From Chitinolyticbacter albus (lineage in GTDB: Bacteria > Pseudomonadota > Gammaproteobacteria > Burkholderiales > Chitinibacteraceae), in NCBI RefSeq assembly GCF_024437655.1, contig NZ_JANBVF010000025.1, forward strand, positions 1 through 64,000: 64,000 bases of DNA, given 5' to 3'. Shown in pieces: positions 28,076 to 37,369 of this stretch. Every line of letters begins with the position of its first letter. The stretch's first letter is position 1. The notes beneath the pieces were generated by a model, which did no database searches, was not told where the DNA came from, and was given only the letters and a program-made list of their open reading frames with translations. Both the position numbers and the translations under genes were made by a program.

Positions 28076-29851
28076 ATGAGCAACCTGTTCGGATTGACCT
28101 GTCGCACAACGGTCGCCCCCCTGCTCGCCACCGCCCTCGAGCGGCTCGGGGACGCGACCTACCGCGGCGCCAGTTGGATCAGTCAGGAGGACAAACACCT
28201 TGCGCGCACGGCAACGCGGACGCCCAAGCCACCCGCATTGCCGGGGCACATTGCGCTGCTGCGACTGGACTGGGAATCCCCGCAGCAACAGGCGAGCGTC
28301 GTCACGGGCGAGTTCGGGCTGGTCTGGCGCGGCGCCATCGCCAATGCGGCGGAAACGGCAGAGCTGTTGAATGCCGTCGGCTACGCCGCGCATAGCCTCT
28401 ATCCGGCCGACCTCGCAGCCGCCTTGCTGCAATGGCATCTGAGCACCACTCACAACCTGTTGCTGGCGGCCTGCGCAACCTCGGCCCAGCTGCAAGGCGT
28501 GTTTGCCTTTATTGCAACGAGCGCGCGACATCCAGGCCAGATCGTCTGCGCATCGCACCATGTGCCGCTGATGCTGGCCACGAGCGACGACTGCTCGGCC
28601 GTCTCCGACCAGTTGGCCCCCCTGGTGGCGATCGCGCCCCAGGTCGCCAAGCTGGAGCATGGCGATGTTGCCCGCCTGCTGTATGGCCACGTCGAGGTGA
28701 TCGCCCGGGACGGCACGCCCGCGCTACGCACGCCAGAACGGGTCGGCGACCATCGCGCCGCGCCCGATTTCTTCCGCTATTACATGGAAAAGGAAATCCG
28801 CGAACAGGCCATCGTGCTGGCCGATACGCTGGGGCGTACCGGGCATGCGCCGGATCTGTCGGTGCTGCTGGATGAGGACGCGGCCCGTGTGCTGGCCGGC
28901 ATCGATCATATATTGCTGATCGGCAGCGGCAGCAGCTATCAAGCCGCGCTGACCGCGCGCTATTGGCTGGAAGCGCTGGCCGGCCTGCCCGCTCAGGCCG
29001 AACACGCCAGCGAGTTCCGCTTTCGCGAGCTCGCGATGCCGGCCAACACGCTGGTGATCGCCATCTCGCAATCGGGTGAAACCGCCGATACCGTCGCCAG
29101 CCTGGGCCATGCGCAGCGCGCAGGCGCGGCAATCACGCTGGCGATCACCAACAACGCGGACAGCACGCTGGCGCAGCTGGCCGACTTTGCCAACTGCACG
29201 GCGGCGGGCCCCGAAGTGGGCCTGACTTCGACCAAGACCTTCACCGCGCAGTTGCTGACGCTCTACCTGCTGACCCAGGGCTTGGCGCGACAACGCGGTT
29301 ACCTCACACCGGCCGAGCTCGCCGAAGTGGAAACGATGCTGGCGCAGCTGCCGCTGTCGGTGCAGGACGTGCTGCAGCGCGAGGGCCAGCTGGCGCAGTG
29401 GGCGCATAAGCTGGCCAAGCGCCCGCTGCTGCTCTACACCGCCCGCCATCAGCAATATCCGATCGCACTGGAAGGCGCGCAGAAGATGCTGGAAGTGGCC
29501 TACCTGCACGCAGAGGGACATCCGGGCGGCGAGCTCAAGCACGGCCCGCTGGCACTGGTCGATCGCGATCTTGCGGTGGTGGCCTGCATGCCGTGGAACC
29601 GCCATGCCGAAAAACTGCTGGCCAACCTGCAGGAAGTGCGCTCGCGCCAGGGCGAGCTGTTTGTGCTGTCCGACACCGCGCTCGCGGCGGGCGAGCGCTT
29701 CAACGCCATCCGCATGCCGCCTACGCTGCGCGATCTCGATCCCATACTCTATAGCGTGGCGCTGCAACTCTTGGCCTATCGCGTTGCGCTAGCGCGCGGC
29801 ACCGAGATCGACAACCCGCGCCACCTGGCCAAGGCGTTTGCCGAGGAATGA
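28076..29851 (+). CDS. GlmS-like protein with degenerate glutaminase domain and intact SIS isomerase domains
   Basis: A 591-residue protein laid out exactly like glucosamine-6-phosphate synthase. The N-terminal catalytic cysteine is missing: the start reads MSNLFGLTC where GlmS has MCGIVG. The other glutaminase signatures (HTRWATHG, HNGIIEN, SETDTE) are replaced by LLRLDWES, WRGAIAN and LYPADLAA. The fold is still traceable through FGLVWRG and VFAFIAT. In contrast, both SIS domains keep their motifs: GSGSSYQAALTARY (about 282), SQSGETADT, TSTKTFTAQLL, LEGAQKMLEVAYLHAEG, GELKHGPLALVD (about 485) and the C-terminal NPRHLAK lysine. It should bind sugar phosphate but not hydrolyse glutamine. It may be an ammonia-dependent synthase or a glucosamine-6-phosphate deaminase. 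An ATG at 28046 is an alternative start and does not restore the cysteine. Confidence 0.85.
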   Translation: MSNLFGLTCRTTVAPLLATALERLGDATYRGASWISQEDKHLARTATRTPKPPALPGHIALLRLDWESPQQQASVVTGEFGLVWRGAIANAAETAELLNAVGYAAHSLYPADLAAALLQWHLSTTHNLLLAACATSAQLQGVFAFIATSARHPGQIVCASHHVPLMLATSDDCSAVSDQLAPLVAIAPQVAKLEHGDVARLLYGHVEVIARDGTPALRTPERVGDHRAAPDFFRYYMEKEIREQAIVLADTLGRTGHAPDLSVLLDEDAARVLAGIDHILLIGSGSSYQAALTARYWLEALAGLPAQAEHASEFRFRELAMPANTLVIAISQSGETADTVASLGHAQRAGAAITLAITNNADSTLAQLADFANCTAAGPEVGLTSTKTFTAQLLTLYLLTQGLARQRGYLTPAELAEVETMLAQLPLSVQDVLQREGQLAQWAHKLAKRPLLLYTARHQQYPIALEGAQKMLEVAYLHAEGHPGGELKHGPLALVDRDLAVVACMPWNRHAEKLLANLQEVRSRQGELFVLSDTALAAGERFNAIRMPPTLRDLDPILYSVALQLLAYRVALARGTEIDNPRHLAKAFAEE

Positions 29852-29873
29852 CCAGCCGAATCAAGGATGCCGC

Positions 29874-30299
29874 ATGACCATGACTACCGAAATCTGGGTC
29901 GCCCTCACCGCTTTAAGCACCGCACTGCTGATGGCCCTCGTGAATCATCGCCTCAGCAGAAACAGCAACAAAACGGCGAAAAAAACCGAAATACGATCGC
30001 AGTCCTATGTCGACTTCCTGAAGTGCGTCGCCGAACTTGCACGAGTGCAGCCTCATGCCGACCAATCGGCCGCGCTGGCGAGATTGGCCGACGCCAAAGC
30101 AAGAATCGCCATTTATGGCGACCCCGGCGTCATCAGGAAACTGGCCTCATTCGATAGAAAGCACAACCACCTCGATTCCGAGGAGGCTTTGAACGATTTT
30201 GTCGAAGTTGCCCTGGCGATGAGGCTCGATTCGATCGGCAGGAGAAAGTACGAGGCGCCTGAAGACATCAGGCAATTGCTGTTCGGTGCGCCGGCCTAG
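29874..30299 (+). CDS. Hypothetical membrane-anchored protein
   Basis: This 141-residue protein has one N-terminal hydrophobic helix (IWVALTALSTALLMALVNH) followed by a basic stretch and a soluble helical domain (QSYVDFLKCVAELARVQP, LDSEEALNDFVEVALAMRLD). AAGGA precedes the ATG. It starts 22 bp after the GlmS-like gene. This arrangement of one TM helix plus a helical bundle is frequent in small unassigned proteins. No function can be given. Confidence 0.7.
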   Translation: MTMTTEIWVALTALSTALLMALVNHRLSRNSNKTAKKTEIRSQSYVDFLKCVAELARVQPHADQSAALARLADAKARIAIYGDPGVIRKLASFDRKHNHLDSEEALNDFVEVALAMRLDSIGRRKYEAPEDIRQLLFGAPA

Positions 30300-30352
30300 G
30301 GCCTGTCGTCAATGCCGACGGACTACATGCAATTGAATGCGAGGACTGCACT

Positions 30353-30703
30353 ATGAAATACCGTGGCAGCTGTCATTGCGGCCGGGTGGCCTTCGAAGCC
30401 GAGGGCGAGCTCACCGGCGTGGTGTCGTGCAACTGTTCGATCTGCCAGCGCAAGGGCGCGCTGATGTGGTTTCTGCCGCGCGCCGCGCTCACGCTGCTGA
30501 CGCCGGACGAGGACATCGCCAGCTACACCTTCAATCGCCACGTGATCCGCCATCGCTTCTGCCCGGTATGCGGCATGCACCCCTATGGCGAAGGCGTCGA
30601 TCCGCACGGCAATGCGATGGCGGCCATCAACGTGCGCTGCCTGGAGGATGTCGACCTGAATGCCTTGCCGGTCACGCAGTACGACGGTCGCAGCCTGCCC
30701 TGA
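30353..30703 (+). CDS. GFA family (glutathione-dependent formaldehyde-activating-like) protein
   Basis: This 116-residue protein has zinc ligands in the GFA pattern: GSCHCGRVAFEAEG, SCNCSICQRKGALMWF and FCPVCGMHPYGEG. Known members bind zinc and glutathione, but most are not proven formaldehyde enzymes. The length is typical. It is on the + strand, convergent with the YedI-like gene, and the terminator lies between them. Confidence 0.92.
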   Translation: MKYRGSCHCGRVAFEAEGELTGVVSCNCSICQRKGALMWFLPRAALTLLTPDEDIASYTFNRHVIRHRFCPVCGMHPYGEGVDPHGNAMAAINVRCLEDVDLNALPVTQYDGRSLP

Positions 30704-30740
30704 TCGGCCGCGTCTATACCGCACACGAATAGCACCGCCC

Positions 30741-30771
30741 AAAAAAAGCCGGCCCATGAGGCCGGCGTTTT
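30741..30771. terminator. Bidirectional terminator between GFA and YedI-like genes
   Basis: The stem GCCGGCC-CATGA-GGCCGGC has an A-run on its left and a T-run on its right, so it can stop transcription from both convergent genes. Confidence 0.9.
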
Positions 30772-30787
30772 TCAGGCCGATGGCGCG

Positions 30788-31762
30788 TTATTTGCGGAAC
30801 TTGCCGATCACGCCGGAACCCGCCTTGACCACCAGCAACGCGAGGCCACCGGCGATGATGCCGGCAACGAGATCGAGCACGGTCGGCGCGATCGCGGCCA
30901 GCACACCGCCTACGCCGGGCGCCGCATGCACCGCTTCGGCCGCATGATGGATCACGTCGTGGGCCCCCGGCAGGCCGTGGGTCAGGATGCCGCCGCCGAC
31001 CATGAACATGGCCGCGGTGCCGATCACTGCCAGGCTCTTCATCAGCCACGGCGCAAACGCCAACAGTCCGCGGCCGAGCGTACGCAGCGCAGCAGCGATG
31101 CCGCCGCCTTGCCTGGCGACGAGATAGAAGCCCGCGTCATCGAGTTTGACGATGGCGGCGACGATGCCATACACCCCCACCGTCATCAAGATGGCGATCC
31201 CGGACAGCACGGCCACTTGCGTGCCGAAGGCCTTGCTGGCCACGACACCGAGCGAGATCACGATGATTTCGGCCGACAGGATGAAATCGGTTCGGATCGC
31301 GCCCTCGATCTTGTCTTTTTCCAGCGCAACCAGGTCGACTTCCGGATTGACCAGCGCCTCGTGCAGCTCGGCCTTGTGCGCGTCATCCTCATGCTTGCTG
31401 TGCAGGAACTTGTGCGCCAGCTTCTCGAAGCCCTCGAAGCACAGATAGGCCCCACCCAGCATCAGCAACGGCGTGATCAGCGGGATGTTGTAACCGCGTC
31501 CGTGCAGCCAGCTTTCCAGCGCGCTGATCGCCAGCGCCGCCGGTACCAGGATCAGCTTGTTCCTGAACGAACCCTTGGCCACGGCCCACACTACCGGCAG
31601 TTCGCGCTCGGCGCGGATGCCGGACACCTGCTCGGCATTGAGCGCCAGATCGTCACCCAGTACGCCGGAGGTCTTCTTGGCGGCGACCTTGGTCATCACG
31701 GCGACGTCATCGAGCATGGTCGCGATGTCATCGATCAGGGCTAAGAGGCTGGTTCCGGCCAT
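30788..31762 (-). CDS. DUF808 (YedI-like) inner-membrane protein
   Basis: This 324-residue protein starts [20 protein letters not shown] followed by [19 protein letters not shown], the DUF808 signature, then about seven hydrophobic segments with a soluble loop containing [17 protein letters not shown]. The Asp/Lys-rich N-terminal motif is conserved. The function of the family is unknown. It is monocistronic by spacing, 30 bp from the next gene upstream. Confidence 0.92.
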   Translation of the reverse strand: MAGTSLLALIDDIATMLDDVAVMTKVAAKKTSGVLGDDLALNAEQVSGIRAERELPVVWAVAKGSFRNKLILVPAALAISALESWLHGRGYNIPLITPLLMLGGAYLCFEGFEKLAHKFLHSKHEDDAHKAELHEALVNPEVDLVALEKDKIEGAIRTDFILSAEIIVISLGVVASKAFGTQVAVLSGIAILMTVGVYGIVAAIVKLDDAGFYLVARQGGGIAAALRTLGRGLLAFAPWLMKSLAVIGTAAMFMVGGGILTHGLPGAHDVIHHAAEAVHAAPGVGGVLAAIAPTVLDLVAGIIAGGLALLVVKAGSGVIGKFRK

Positions 31763-31792
31763 GGTGGTAGTTGTTCCTTGAGAGTCTGTGAT

Positions 31793-32191
31793 TCAGCGAT
31801 CGAGCCGCTGCTCTTCGTAAGCGGTGCAGAGCAGAACACGCCAGCCAGTTTGTGTGTGCAACAAGTTGTAGGTGGTGTGAAAACACCAGGGAGCTGAACC
31901 GCCATGACGGCTGATTTTCCACGCCACATCGAGCACCGCCCCCTGCTCACCCTGTGGCAGATACGCGACAACGTCATACGTTGCGCCGGCATAGCCGTGC
32001 TCGCGATAAAGCGCGCACAACGCAAACATATTGCGCGCGATGGCAGCGCGGTCCGGCCAGTGTGTGTAACCCTCGGCGCTGACGATGCCCGAGGGCAGGT
32101 GGTAGAAATCCGCCACGGCCTCGCCATCGAGCGCATCGAACGCGGCGCGGTAGGCCGTCAGGAAATCAGACAGCTCGATGGGCAGCATCAT
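31793..32191 (-). CDS. NTF2-like (SnoaL/DUF4440-type) protein
   Basis: A 132-residue protein. Its pattern is that of a small NTF2-fold domain: helix LSDFLTAYRAAFDALDGEAV, then ADFYHLPSGIVSAEG, GYAGATYDVVAYLPQGEQGAV and the strand pair WCFHTTYNLLHTQTGWRVLL. No catalytic residues can be assigned. It overlaps the MOSC gene stop (ATGA), so the two form an operon. Confidence 0.75.
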   Translation of the reverse strand: MMLPIELSDFLTAYRAAFDALDGEAVADFYHLPSGIVSAEGYTHWPDRAAIARNMFALCALYREHGYAGATYDVVAYLPQGEQGAVLDVAWKISRHGGSAPWCFHTTYNLLHTQTGWRVLLCTAYEEQRLDR

Positions 32192-32973
32192 TCGAGCGGA
32201 ATCACCGCATCACCCGCCGCCACCCGGCCCGGCGTCTCGACGATGGCGTTCATGCCGAACACCACCTCACCGCCCTGCTTGCGATGGCGCGCCAGCGTGC
32301 GGATCGGCTCCTGGTCGCGCGACTTCGCGCCGGTTTCAGGATCGACCGTGGTGAATACGCAGCGGCCACAGGGCTTGGTGATGCGCACGACCGCCTCGCC
32401 GATCCGGAGCCGGGTCCAGCCGTCCTCGGCGAACGCCGCCGCGCCATCGACGACCAGGTTGGGGCGGAACCGGGCCATCTCGAAATCCCGACCGGCCCAA
32501 TCCGACAGCTGACGCAGCGACTCCGACCCGATCACCAGCAGCGGGTAGCCGTCGGCAAACGAGACCGGCACCTCCGGATGATGCTGCGCGCGCCGTTGCG
32601 TCGCTCCGGTGTAGAGCAGTCGGACCGGTCGCCCGATCAAGTGCGACAGCCAGGCATCGGCCTCGTCGGCACCATGCCAGGCACCGAAATCAGTGCCCCA
32701 GACATGCGCCGGATGGCCATGGACGAAAGCCTCGCGCGGCGCGTAGACCTCGCCATGCTCCGGCGCGGACAAGCGCAGCCCAATCTCGTGCGCGCTGGCG
32801 GTGATCGTCACCAGTTGCGGCAGTTCACGCCCCGTGACAAAGCGGCCGCGCTCATCGGCGACCATCCACGCCCGATCGTCCGGCAAGCCGGCCATCCCCA
32901 GCTCCGCCTGCATCAGGCTGTGACCGTGGGCGGACTTGAGCGGGTAACGATACAGCGCTGAAAGCGTGGGCAT
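32188..32973 (-). CDS. MOSC domain protein (YcbX-like)
   Basis: This 261-residue protein has an N-terminal MOSC_N beta-barrel (ALYRYPLKSAHGHSLMQAEL, DDRAWMVADERGRFVTGREL) and a C-terminal MOSC domain with RFRPNLVVDG and the conserved cysteine motif RITKPCGRCVFTTVDPETG. MOSC proteins bind molybdenum cofactor and reduce N-hydroxylated compounds. YcbX usually has an extra C-terminal ferredoxin domain, and this one ends after the MOSC part, so its electron donor must be a separate protein. Confidence 0.88.
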   Translation of the reverse strand: MPTLSALYRYPLKSAHGHSLMQAELGMAGLPDDRAWMVADERGRFVTGRELPQLVTITASAHEIGLRLSAPEHGEVYAPREAFVHGHPAHVWGTDFGAWHGADEADAWLSHLIGRPVRLLYTGATQRRAQHHPEVPVSFADGYPLLVIGSESLRQLSDWAGRDFEMARFRPNLVVDGAAAFAEDGWTRLRIGEAVVRITKPCGRCVFTTVDPETGAKSRDQEPIRTLARHRKQGGEVVFGMNAIVETPGRVAAGDAVIPLE

Positions 32974-33155
32974 GACGAGCCGCCTGGGAGGGGATGGCCG
33001 TCACTGTGCCGGGCACTCGCGCACGCCGCAAGCCACAGTGCGCGCCCGGCCAGGCCGCAACAGCTGTGCAGCGGGCGCGACGGCAAGGGTACGCCTCACT
33101 TCCCGCAACCTGCCGCATCGGCTAGCCTGTCGGCACTGTCCCGACGATCGCTGCA

Positions 33156-34154
33156 ATGCACCGCGAACACCGACTCGAACTGCCGCCCTACCGCGCGCCC
33201 AGCTGGCTGCCCGGTGGCCATGCGCAAACGATCTACCCCGCCGTCTTCATGTGGCGGCGTCATCAGCCTTATCGCCGCGAAGCCTGGGTCACGCCCGATC
33301 TCGATACCCTGGTCGTCGACTGGGTGGATGGCCGGGCCGGCACCCCCATCGTGGTGCTGTTCCACGGCCTGGAGGGCGGTTCGACCAGCCACTATGCCCG
33401 CTCCCTGTTCCAGTACCTGTATCCCAAGGGCTGGCGCGGCGTGGTGCCACACTTTCGCTCGTGCGGCAATGTACCCAACCGGCTACCGCGCTCGTATCAC
33501 GCGGGCGACTCGGCCGAGATCGGCTGGATCCTTTCCCGCTTGCGCGAGCGCTACCCGGACGCCCCCATCTACGCGGTCGGCGTTTCGCTCGGCGGCAATG
33601 CGCTGCTCAAGTGGCTCGGTGAAACCGGTGCCCAGGCCTATGCCTACATTGCCGCCGCCGCCGCCATCTGTGCGCCGGTCGATCTCGCAGCCAGTGGCAA
33701 TGCGCTCGATTCCGGCCTCAACCGCAAGATCTACACCCGCGAGTTCCTGCGTACCATGCGACGCAAGACGCTGGAAAAACTCAAGATTACCGACAACCCC
33801 TTCATCGACCGCGATCGGGTGAAGCGGGTGCGCACGCTGCGCGAGTTCGACGAGCTCGTCACCGCGCCGCTGCATGGCTTTCACAGCGTCGAACACTATT
33901 GGGAGCAAGCCAGCAGCAAGCCGCTGCTCAAAGAGATCGCCGTGCCCACACTGATGATCCATGCGCTGAACGATCCCTTCATTCCCGCCGCCAGCCTGCC
34001 TGACGAGGACGAGGTCTCGAACATGGTGACGCTGCTACGCCCCAGGGAAGGCGGCCATGCCGGATTCGTGTCAGGCCCGCCGCCCGGCCGATTGATCTGG
34101 CTGCCCAATGTGCTGATGCGCTTTTTCCAGCACCATGCGCCCATGCGCAGCTAG
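33156..34154 (+). CDS. YheT family alpha/beta hydrolase
   Basis: This 332-residue cytoplasmic hydrolase has the family start APSWLPGGHAQTIYPAVFM, oxyanion motif LFHGLEGGSTSHYAR, nucleophile elbow YAVGVSLGGNALLKWLGE (Ser in GVSLGGN), HALNDPFIPAASLP with the acid residue, and EGGHAGFV with the catalytic His. The substrate is unknown; the family includes carboxylesterases. It is followed 29 bp later by the phosphomannomutase gene in the same direction. Confidence 0.92.
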   Translation: MHREHRLELPPYRAPSWLPGGHAQTIYPAVFMWRRHQPYRREAWVTPDLDTLVVDWVDGRAGTPIVVLFHGLEGGSTSHYARSLFQYLYPKGWRGVVPHFRSCGNVPNRLPRSYHAGDSAEIGWILSRLRERYPDAPIYAVGVSLGGNALLKWLGETGAQAYAYIAAAAAICAPVDLAASGNALDSGLNRKIYTREFLRTMRRKTLEKLKITDNPFIDRDRVKRVRTLREFDELVTAPLHGFHSVEHYWEQASSKPLLKEIAVPTLMIHALNDPFIPAASLPDEDEVSNMVTLLRPREGGHAGFVSGPPPGRLIWLPNVLMRFFQHHAPMRS

Positions 34155-34183
34155 GCGCCGGTGCTGACCAGGTAAACCCAGCC

Positions 34184-35539
34184 ATGGCCGACATCGACCT
34201 TCGCCTGTTCAAGGCCTACGACGTGCGCGCGCGCACCGATGTGCTCACCCCTGCCGCTGCCCGCCTGATCGGTCTGGCCGCGGGCACGCTGGCGCAGGAA
34301 CAAGGCTTTGCCCGCTATGCCGTCGCGCGCGATGGCCGGCTCAGCAGCCCGGCGCTCGCCGCCGCGCTGATCGATGGCCTGACCGCCAGCGGCATCGCGG
34401 TGATCGATCTGGGCCTTGCCGCCACGCCACTGCTCTATTTCGGCGCGAGCCGGCTGGCGGGCGGCTGCGGCGCCGTGGTCACCGGCAGCCATAATCCACC
34501 CGACTACAACGGCATCAAGCTGATGATGGCCGGCGAGGCCATGGGCGGCGCGGCGCTGCAGGCGCTGGCGCAACGCATACTTGCGGGCCAATTGCGCGAG
34601 GCGACCCAGCCCGGCCATTACGCCAGCCACGACCTCGCAGCGGCCTACACCGCCGCCCTCTGCGCCGCGGTGCCGCAGCCCGGGGCGCTGAAACTGGTGA
34701 TCGACTGCGGCAACGGCGTTCCCGGCGCCATCGCGCCGGATCTGTTTCGCGCACTGGGCCATGGCGTCGATGCGCTCTACTGCGAGGTCGACGGCCATTT
34801 CCCGCATCACCACCCGGATCCGCAGGACACCAGCACGCTGGTCGACCTCGTCGCGCGCGTCGCCGCCACCGGTGCCGATCTGGGCCTGGCGTTCGATGGA
34901 GATGGCGACCGGCTGGGCGTTGTCACCGCGCGCGGCGCCCTCGTCCCGGGCGACGCCCTATTGGCGGTATTCGCCCGTACCTTGCTGCCCTCCCACCCCG
35001 GCGCGCTGGTGCTGCACGACGTGAAATCGAGCCGCCTGGTCGCCCGCTGCGTAACGGCAGCCGGCGGCCATTGCGCCGCCATCCCCACCGGCCACACCCA
35101 TATGAAGCGCGAGCTGAAGGCACGCGGCGCCCTCTTGGCCGGCGAGCTCTCCGGCCACTACGCCTTCGCCGGCTGGAATGTGGACGACGCGCTCTACGCC
35201 GCAGCCCGCCTCACCGCCCTCGTCGGGGCCGGGCTCGATCTGGATGCAGAACTCGCACGCCTGCCGGCCTGCCACAGCACACCGGAGCTGCAGATCGCGG
35301 TGGACGATGCCGCCGCCGAACTCGCCCGCATCAAGGCAACGGCCATCTTCCCGACCGCAACGGCGACGAGCGAAATCGACGGCCTGCGCATCGAATACGC
35401 CGACGGCTTCGGCCTGATCCGCAAATCCAACACCACGCCGGTGCTGACGCTGCGCGCCGAAGGCGACGACGCTGCGGCACTGGCGCGCATCATCAATGAA
35501 CTCACCGCCGCCATTGCGCCGCTGTGCTGGCCCGGCTGA
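34184..35539 (+). CDS. Phosphomannomutase / phosphoglucomutase
   Basis: A 451-residue alpha-D-phosphohexomutase. It has an N-terminal [12 protein letters not shown], the active-site serine loop [15 protein letters not shown], the metal-binding loop [10 protein letters not shown], the sugar-binding loop ELSGHYAF and the phosphate-binding C-terminal loop [15 protein letters not shown]. It interconverts hexose 1- and 6-phosphates for polysaccharide precursors. It is similar in plan to AlgC/ManB; without biochemical data mannose and glucose preference cannot be separated. Confidence 0.93.
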   Translation: MADIDLRLFKAYDVRARTDVLTPAAARLIGLAAGTLAQEQGFARYAVARDGRLSSPALAAALIDGLTASGIAVIDLGLAATPLLYFGASRLAGGCGAVVTGSHNPPDYNGIKLMMAGEAMGGAALQALAQRILAGQLREATQPGHYASHDLAAAYTAALCAAVPQPGALKLVIDCGNGVPGAIAPDLFRALGHGVDALYCEVDGHFPHHHPDPQDTSTLVDLVARVAATGADLGLAFDGDGDRLGVVTARGALVPGDALLAVFARTLLPSHPGALVLHDVKSSRLVARCVTAAGGHCAAIPTGHTHMKRELKARGALLAGELSGHYAFAGWNVDDALYAAARLTALVGAGLDLDAELARLPACHSTPELQIAVDDAAAELARIKATAIFPTATATSEIDGLRIEYADGFGLIRKSNTTPVLTLRAEGDDAAALARIINELTAAIAPLCWPG

Positions 35540-35594
35540 CAACGCCCCACGCTTGCCGGACAATGGCGGCCGTTCCCCTGCCTGCCGATACGCC

Positions 35595-36443
35595 ATGCCC
35601 ACGCTGCCGCTGCCCCATTTGATCGCCGCCGACGTTGCCCGCGCCCTTGCCGAGGATGTCGGCGACTGCGACTGGACCGCGCAACTGATCGCCCCGGAGC
35701 GTCAGGGCCGCGCCACGGTGATCGCGCGCGAGGATGCGGTGATCTGCGGCATCGCCTGGTTCGACGAGTGCTTTCGCCAGGTCGATGCGCAAGCCTGCGT
35801 GAACTGGCTTGTCGCCGAAGGCGAGCGCGTGGCCGCCGGCACGCTGCTGTGCGAGATCGCCGGCCCCGCCCGCGCGCTCCTCACCGCCGAGCGCAGTGCG
35901 CTCAACTTCCTGCAGCTCTTGTCCGCCGTGGCGAGCGCCACCCGCGTCTACGCCGACACCGTCGCCGGCACCCGCGCCGTGGTGCATGACACCCGCAAAA
36001 CCATTCCCGGCCTGCGTCGCGCGCAGAAATACGCAGTCACGGTCGGAGGCGGCGCCAACCAGCGCGTTGGCCTATACGACGGCATCCTGATCAAGGAAAA
36101 CCACATCATGGCCGCCGGCGGCATCGCGCCGGCGCTCGCCTCGGCCCGCGCCATCGCGCCGGCGCACGTCACGCTGCAGATCGAGGTGGAGAACCTTGCG
36201 GAGCTCGATGAGGCGCTCGCAGCTGGCGCGCCCTCGGTGCTGCTCGACAACTTCAGCCTGGCCGATCTCGCCACAGCCGTGCGTCGTACCGGCGGCCTCG
36301 CGGTGCTCGAAGCCTCGGGCGGCGTCGATCTCACGACGCTGCGCGCCATCGCCGAGACCGGCGTCGACCGCATCTCGGTTGGCAAGCTGACCAAGGATGT
36401 GACAGCCATTGATCTGTCGATGCGTTTCGTGATGGACCATTAG
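35595..36443 (+). CDS. nadC: Nicotinate-nucleotide pyrophosphorylase (quinolinate phosphoribosyltransferase)
   Basis: A 282-residue enzyme making nicotinate mononucleotide from quinolinate and PRPP in NAD synthesis. It has [29 protein letters not shown], the substrate loop [38 protein letters not shown] and the C-terminal [18 protein letters not shown] with DRISVGKLT. The length and all basic substrate-binding residues are typical. No nadA or nadB lies nearby. Confidence 0.96.
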   Translation: MPTLPLPHLIAADVARALAEDVGDCDWTAQLIAPERQGRATVIAREDAVICGIAWFDECFRQVDAQACVNWLVAEGERVAAGTLLCEIAGPARALLTAERSALNFLQLLSAVASATRVYADTVAGTRAVVHDTRKTIPGLRRAQKYAVTVGGGANQRVGLYDGILIKENHIMAAGGIAPALASARAIAPAHVTLQIEVENLAELDEALAAGAPSVLLDNFSLADLATAVRRTGGLAVLEASGGVDLTTLRAIAETGVDRISVGKLTKDVTAIDLSMRFVMDH

Positions 36444-36455
36444 CCGGAGCCACCT

Positions 36456-37112
36456 ATGCACATCCGTAGCGGTATCACCGCCGCCGTTTTGGGTACTCTA
36501 GCTCCCGGCGCTGGGCACCTGTATCTAGGTCAGGCACGGCGTTTCATGTTGCCAGCGCTCACGTTTTTGATCGTGCTGCTGGCCCTCGGCGTTGCCGGGC
36601 AGCTGTCTCGCGTCCACGGCGCTACCATTTTTATCTGCATGGCGCTGTTCTTGCTGCTGTTTTCCATAGCGGATAGCCTGGTTCTAGGCTTGCGCCAAGG
36701 AAGGAACACAGCTCGCTGGTATGCAAGATGGTATGTGCTACTTGGCTGGCTAGTAGTCTCGTGGCTTTACGGTTACGTTCTGACCCATTACCGAGAAAGT
36801 CTGCTGGGATACAGCATGTTCAGGATGACCGCCTCAACCATGTCACCTACCATACTGCCCGGCGACCTGATGCTTGTGGATACAAGAAGCTTAAACCCTT
36901 CAACTACCGACATCGTCATTTTCGAAATCCCAGAACGCAGCGTTCAAGTTGCAGGAAGAGTCATCTCTACATCGATCCCCAACGCTTACACCGTGGCTAT
37001 GGACAGCAACCCGGATCTCCCCCTGCAAATCAGTACTACCCACCTCAGGGGCAAAGTCACCGCTGTGCTGTGGTCACCAACACGGCGCCAATTCGGGGCT
37101 TCAGTCGAGTGA
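36456..37112 (+). CDS. Signal-peptidase-I-like membrane protein lacking the Ser/Lys dyad
   Basis: A 218-residue protein. The first about 100 residues are hydrophobic helices with LAPGAGHLYLGQARRFM, a motif of small multi-spanning proteins. Then follows an S26 peptidase-like domain: MTASTMSPTILPGDLMLVDT (box B), TDIVIFEIP (box C), VAGRVIST (box D) and VAMDSNPDLPL (box E). In active signal peptidases box B has SGSM with the nucleophile Ser before Met, where this protein has Thr. Box D has a Lys before Arg, where this protein has Gly. It is therefore probably a non-proteolytic relative. It lies 12 bp after nadC and before the structured leader of the next gene. Confidence 0.75.
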   Translation: MHIRSGITAAVLGTLAPGAGHLYLGQARRFMLPALTFLIVLLALGVAGQLSRVHGATIFICMALFLLLFSIADSLVLGLRQGRNTARWYARWYVLLGWLVVSWLYGYVLTHYRESLLGYSMFRMTASTMSPTILPGDLMLVDTRSLNPSTTDIVIFEIPERSVQVAGRVISTSIPNAYTVAMDSNPDLPLQISTTHLRGKVTAVLWSPTRRQFGASVE

Positions 37113-37184
37113 GTCATCACGCTCACTTCGCTACGGGTAATCCCGCATAGCCGCCCTCACACGGCAGGGTGCACAGTCCAGACC

Positions 37185-37253
37185 ATGAAGACCGCAAACG
37201 CACCCCTGCCCCTCACGCTCCGCTCGGCGTTCTGGTACCGCTCCTATCTCTAG
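37185..37253 (+). CDS. Candidate leader peptide, 22 codons
   Basis: The short frame ATG to TAG encodes a peptide ending RSAFWYRSYL, with Phe-Trp-Tyr near the end. Its stop codon lies in the first hairpin of the leader, and the AGGAGG that follows lies in the same hairpin. This is the geometry of attenuation leaders, but the start codon has no strong ribosome-binding sequence, and only one Trp codon is present. Coding status is a guess. Confidence 0.35.
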   Translation: MKTANAPLPLTLRSAFWYRSYL

Positions 37254-37369
37254 GAGGCGGTCAGGGTAACGTTTGTACACACCATGCCGCCGATCCAGGC
37301 GGCATGATTGTTTCAGGGGTACAGCCCCTCGTCCCAGGATCGGTGGCCCACAACAAGGGACCGATCATC
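37185..37369 (+). promoter_or_regulatory. Structured 5' leader with four hairpins upstream of the TrpRS-like gene
   Basis: Four inverted repeats follow one another. The first, CCGCTCCTA/TAGGAGGCGG at 37238-37260, buries an AGGAGG. The second is a perfect 9-bp stem CATGCCGCC/GGCGGCATG at 37283-37306, followed by ATTGTTT. The third is AGGGG/CCCCT near 37315-37329. The fourth is GATCGGT/ACCGATC at 37338-37366, whose loop contains the AAGGGA ribosome-binding sequence of the downstream gene. The arrangement suggests translational or attenuation control. No known riboswitch class was recognised. Confidence 0.5.
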
